5,953 nt of DNA from Pirellulales bacterium. GTDB lineage: Bacteria; Planctomycetota; Planctomycetia; Pirellulales; JAICIG01. The stretch lies in NCBI GenBank assembly GCA_025924495.1, contig JAICIG010000469.1, positions 1-5,953 of the forward strand. Direction: 5' to 3'. Shown piece by piece: positions 4,669 to 5,953 of this stretch (position 1 is its first letter; each line of letters begins with the position of its first letter). Under the pieces are notes generated by a model. That model made no database searches and was not told the DNA's origin. It saw only the letters and a program-made list of their open reading frames with translations. Position numbers and translations under genes: made by a program.

Positions 4669-5953
4669 CTATTTCTTCACCTGGCTCAACGGCGAGTTTG
4701 CCGGCGAATTGACGACCTGACCCAAGGCATCGAACCGCGAACCGTGGCAAGGACAATCCCAGGTCTTTTCGGCGGTGTTCCAATGAACGATACATCCCAG
4801 GTGCGGACAAACGGCCGATCGTTCGTGACAGACGCCTTGATCGTCGCGGTAAACCGCCACTTTTTGCACGCCTCGGCGGACGACGGCGCCTTCTCCGCGG
4901 GCGATATCTTCGACCGCGGCGACTTCGCTGCCGCTCAACCAGTCGGTGGCGTATTGTTTGGCGACATTGATGTTTTCAAGCAAGAACTCTTTCCACGCCA
5001 TGCCCCAGACCGGCTTCCGCGACGGATCGTAAATCTGCGACCAAGGGTTCTCGCGTCCCAAAATCAGATCGGTCAACAGAATGCCGGCAATCGTTCCATG
5101 CGTGATGCCCATGCCCGAGTCGCCGGTCGCGATGTAAACATTCTCTTTGTCCAGCGGATTGCGTCCGATGAATGCCAGCCCGTCGGTCGTCTCCATGACC
5201 ATGCCCGACCAGCGAGACTCGACCGCCGTCAGCATGGGGAAGCGTTCGCGAGCCCAACTCTCCAGGCGATTCCAGCGCTCGAGCTGGTCGTTGACCTGGC
5301 CCTCTTTGTGATCCTCGCCGCCAATGATCAGCAAATCATGCTCCGGCGAAACCGATTGCAAACGCACGTAGTGGTAGTATTCCAGCGTATCCCAGTAGAG
5401 TGCGTGCGTAATCGAGCCGCGCGGAATGCGCCCGGCGATGGCGTAGCTCAGGTAGGGCGCCTGCTTGGTATGGATGGCAATCAAATCGTTGATCGGGACG
5501 TTAGTGGCGACGACCACGGCATCAGCGGTCACGACAGGGCCGCGCGAGGTTTCGATTCGCGCCTTCGCGCCCCCCTCAATCTTCGAGGCCTGCGTTCGAG
5601 TATAGATTTTTCCGCCTTGTGTCCGAATTGCATTGCTCAAACCAGCCAGATACTTGAGCGGATGAAACTGGCCTTGCCTGGGAAATCGCAAGGCTGGGCC
5701 GGTGTCGAACGACGAGATCGGCGCCCGCACGACCAGTTCGACGTCTTCCAGTCCCGCGCGACGCGCTGCGCCCAATTCGCGATCGAGGATATCGGTCGAG
5801 TGGCCAGGCGGCGTAAACAAATAGCCATCCACTCGTTCGAACCCGCAGTCGATCTGTTCGCGGCGGACGATGGCGTCGATGCGTTCGATCGCCGCCGTAT
5901 GGCTTTCGGCGGCCAGTCTGGCGCCTTCGGCGCCGTGGATCTTCTCGATTTCC
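4669..5953 (-). CDS. FAD-dependent oxidoreductase (DAO family) with C-terminal Rieske [2Fe-2S] domain, 5' end outside window
   Basis: The frame stays open to the window edge, giving 427 visible residues from the codon at 5952. The start and N-terminal Rossmann GxGxxG lie outside; relatives of about 510 residues suggest some 80-90 are missing. The edge part ([14 protein letters not shown]...[11 protein letters not shown]) matches the interior of DAO-type enzymes, so the internal GTG at 5832 is not a start. Visible residues 276-290 ([15 protein letters not shown]) are the C-terminal FAD-binding motif. The last 70 residues are a Rieske domain: CPHLGC (C382, H384, C387) and CPCHGSRF (C400, C402, H403). 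C382, H384, C400 and H403 are the expected cluster ligands, and C387/C402 the disulfide pair of high-potential Rieske proteins. Bacillus YhfW-type proteins share this design. The substrate is unknown, perhaps an amine or amino acid. TAG stop at 4669; convergent with the kinase gene. Confidence 0.9.
   Translation of the reverse strand, partial: EIEKIHGAEGARLAAESHTAAIERIDAIVRREQIDCGFERVDGYLFTPPGHSTDILDRELGAARRAGLEDVELVVRAPISSFDTGPALRFPRQGQFHPLKYLAGLSNAIRTQGGKIYTRTQASKIEGGAKARIETSRGPVVTADAVVVATNVPINDLIAIHTKQAPYLSYAIAGRIPRGSITHALYWDTLEYYHYVRLQSVSPEHDLLIIGGEDHKEGQVNDQLERWNRLESWARERFPMLTAVESRWSGMVMETTDGLAFIGRNPLDKENVYIATGDSGMGITHGTIAGILLTDLILGRENPWSQIYDPSRKPVWGMAWKEFLLENINVAKQYATDWLSGSEVAAVEDIARGEGAVVRRGVQKVAVYRDDQGVCHERSAVCPHLGCIVHWNTAEKTWDCPCHGSRFDALGQVVNSPANSPLSQVKK

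Noticed and set aside
875..5953. A single operon or defence/biosynthetic cluster
   Set aside because: Gene orientations alternate, gaps are 93-250 bases, and the four products share no recognised pathway.

Overview
The window looks like a piece of a planctomycete chromosome, most likely Pirellulales-like. Three things point there. (1) The secreted protein at 1974-3596 joins a helical region carrying motifs I know from planctomycete proteins (LGRHLCF, DWERGL, ADAWWELG, AAYWYRQAIGGL) to a formylglycine-generating-enzyme (FGE/SUMF1) fold. (2) The non-coding left end is packed with palindromes and CGCTCGC-rich repeats of a kind common between planctomycete genes. (3) A start-codon remnant resembles planctomycete IS200-like/REP-associated transposases. 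The assignment rests on recalled patterns, not on a search.

Layout. Positions 1-874 hold no intact gene. They hold a run of hairpins: a three-hairpin cluster at 151-247 whose boundaries are four CATG sites, a set of REP-like palindromes at 379-468 and 568-588, a probable 12-codon transposase start fossil between them on the minus strand (473-508), and a second divergent copy of one repeat at 760-797. A minus-strand JmjC/cupin-type 2-oxoglutarate oxygenase gene follows (875-1723). It is divergent, across a 250-base gap, from the exported FGE-like protein gene (1974-3596). After a 220-base gap with a 10-bp hairpin comes a TTG-started ROK-family sugar kinase gene related to polyphosphate glucokinases (3817-4575). 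It converges on a minus-strand FAD-dependent oxidoreductase with a C-terminal Rieske [2Fe-2S] domain (4669 to the window edge), whose N-terminus lies outside the window.

The four genes do not form an evident operon or pathway: orientations alternate (-, +, +, -) and every gap exceeds 90 bases. I see no phage genes, CRISPR array, RNA gene or defence system. The part most worth a second look is the repeat-rich left end, where palindromes with different stems share a GCTTTAGC-like apex and bracket what seems to be a decayed transposase gene. The next is the FGE-fold protein, which lacks the catalytic cysteines.
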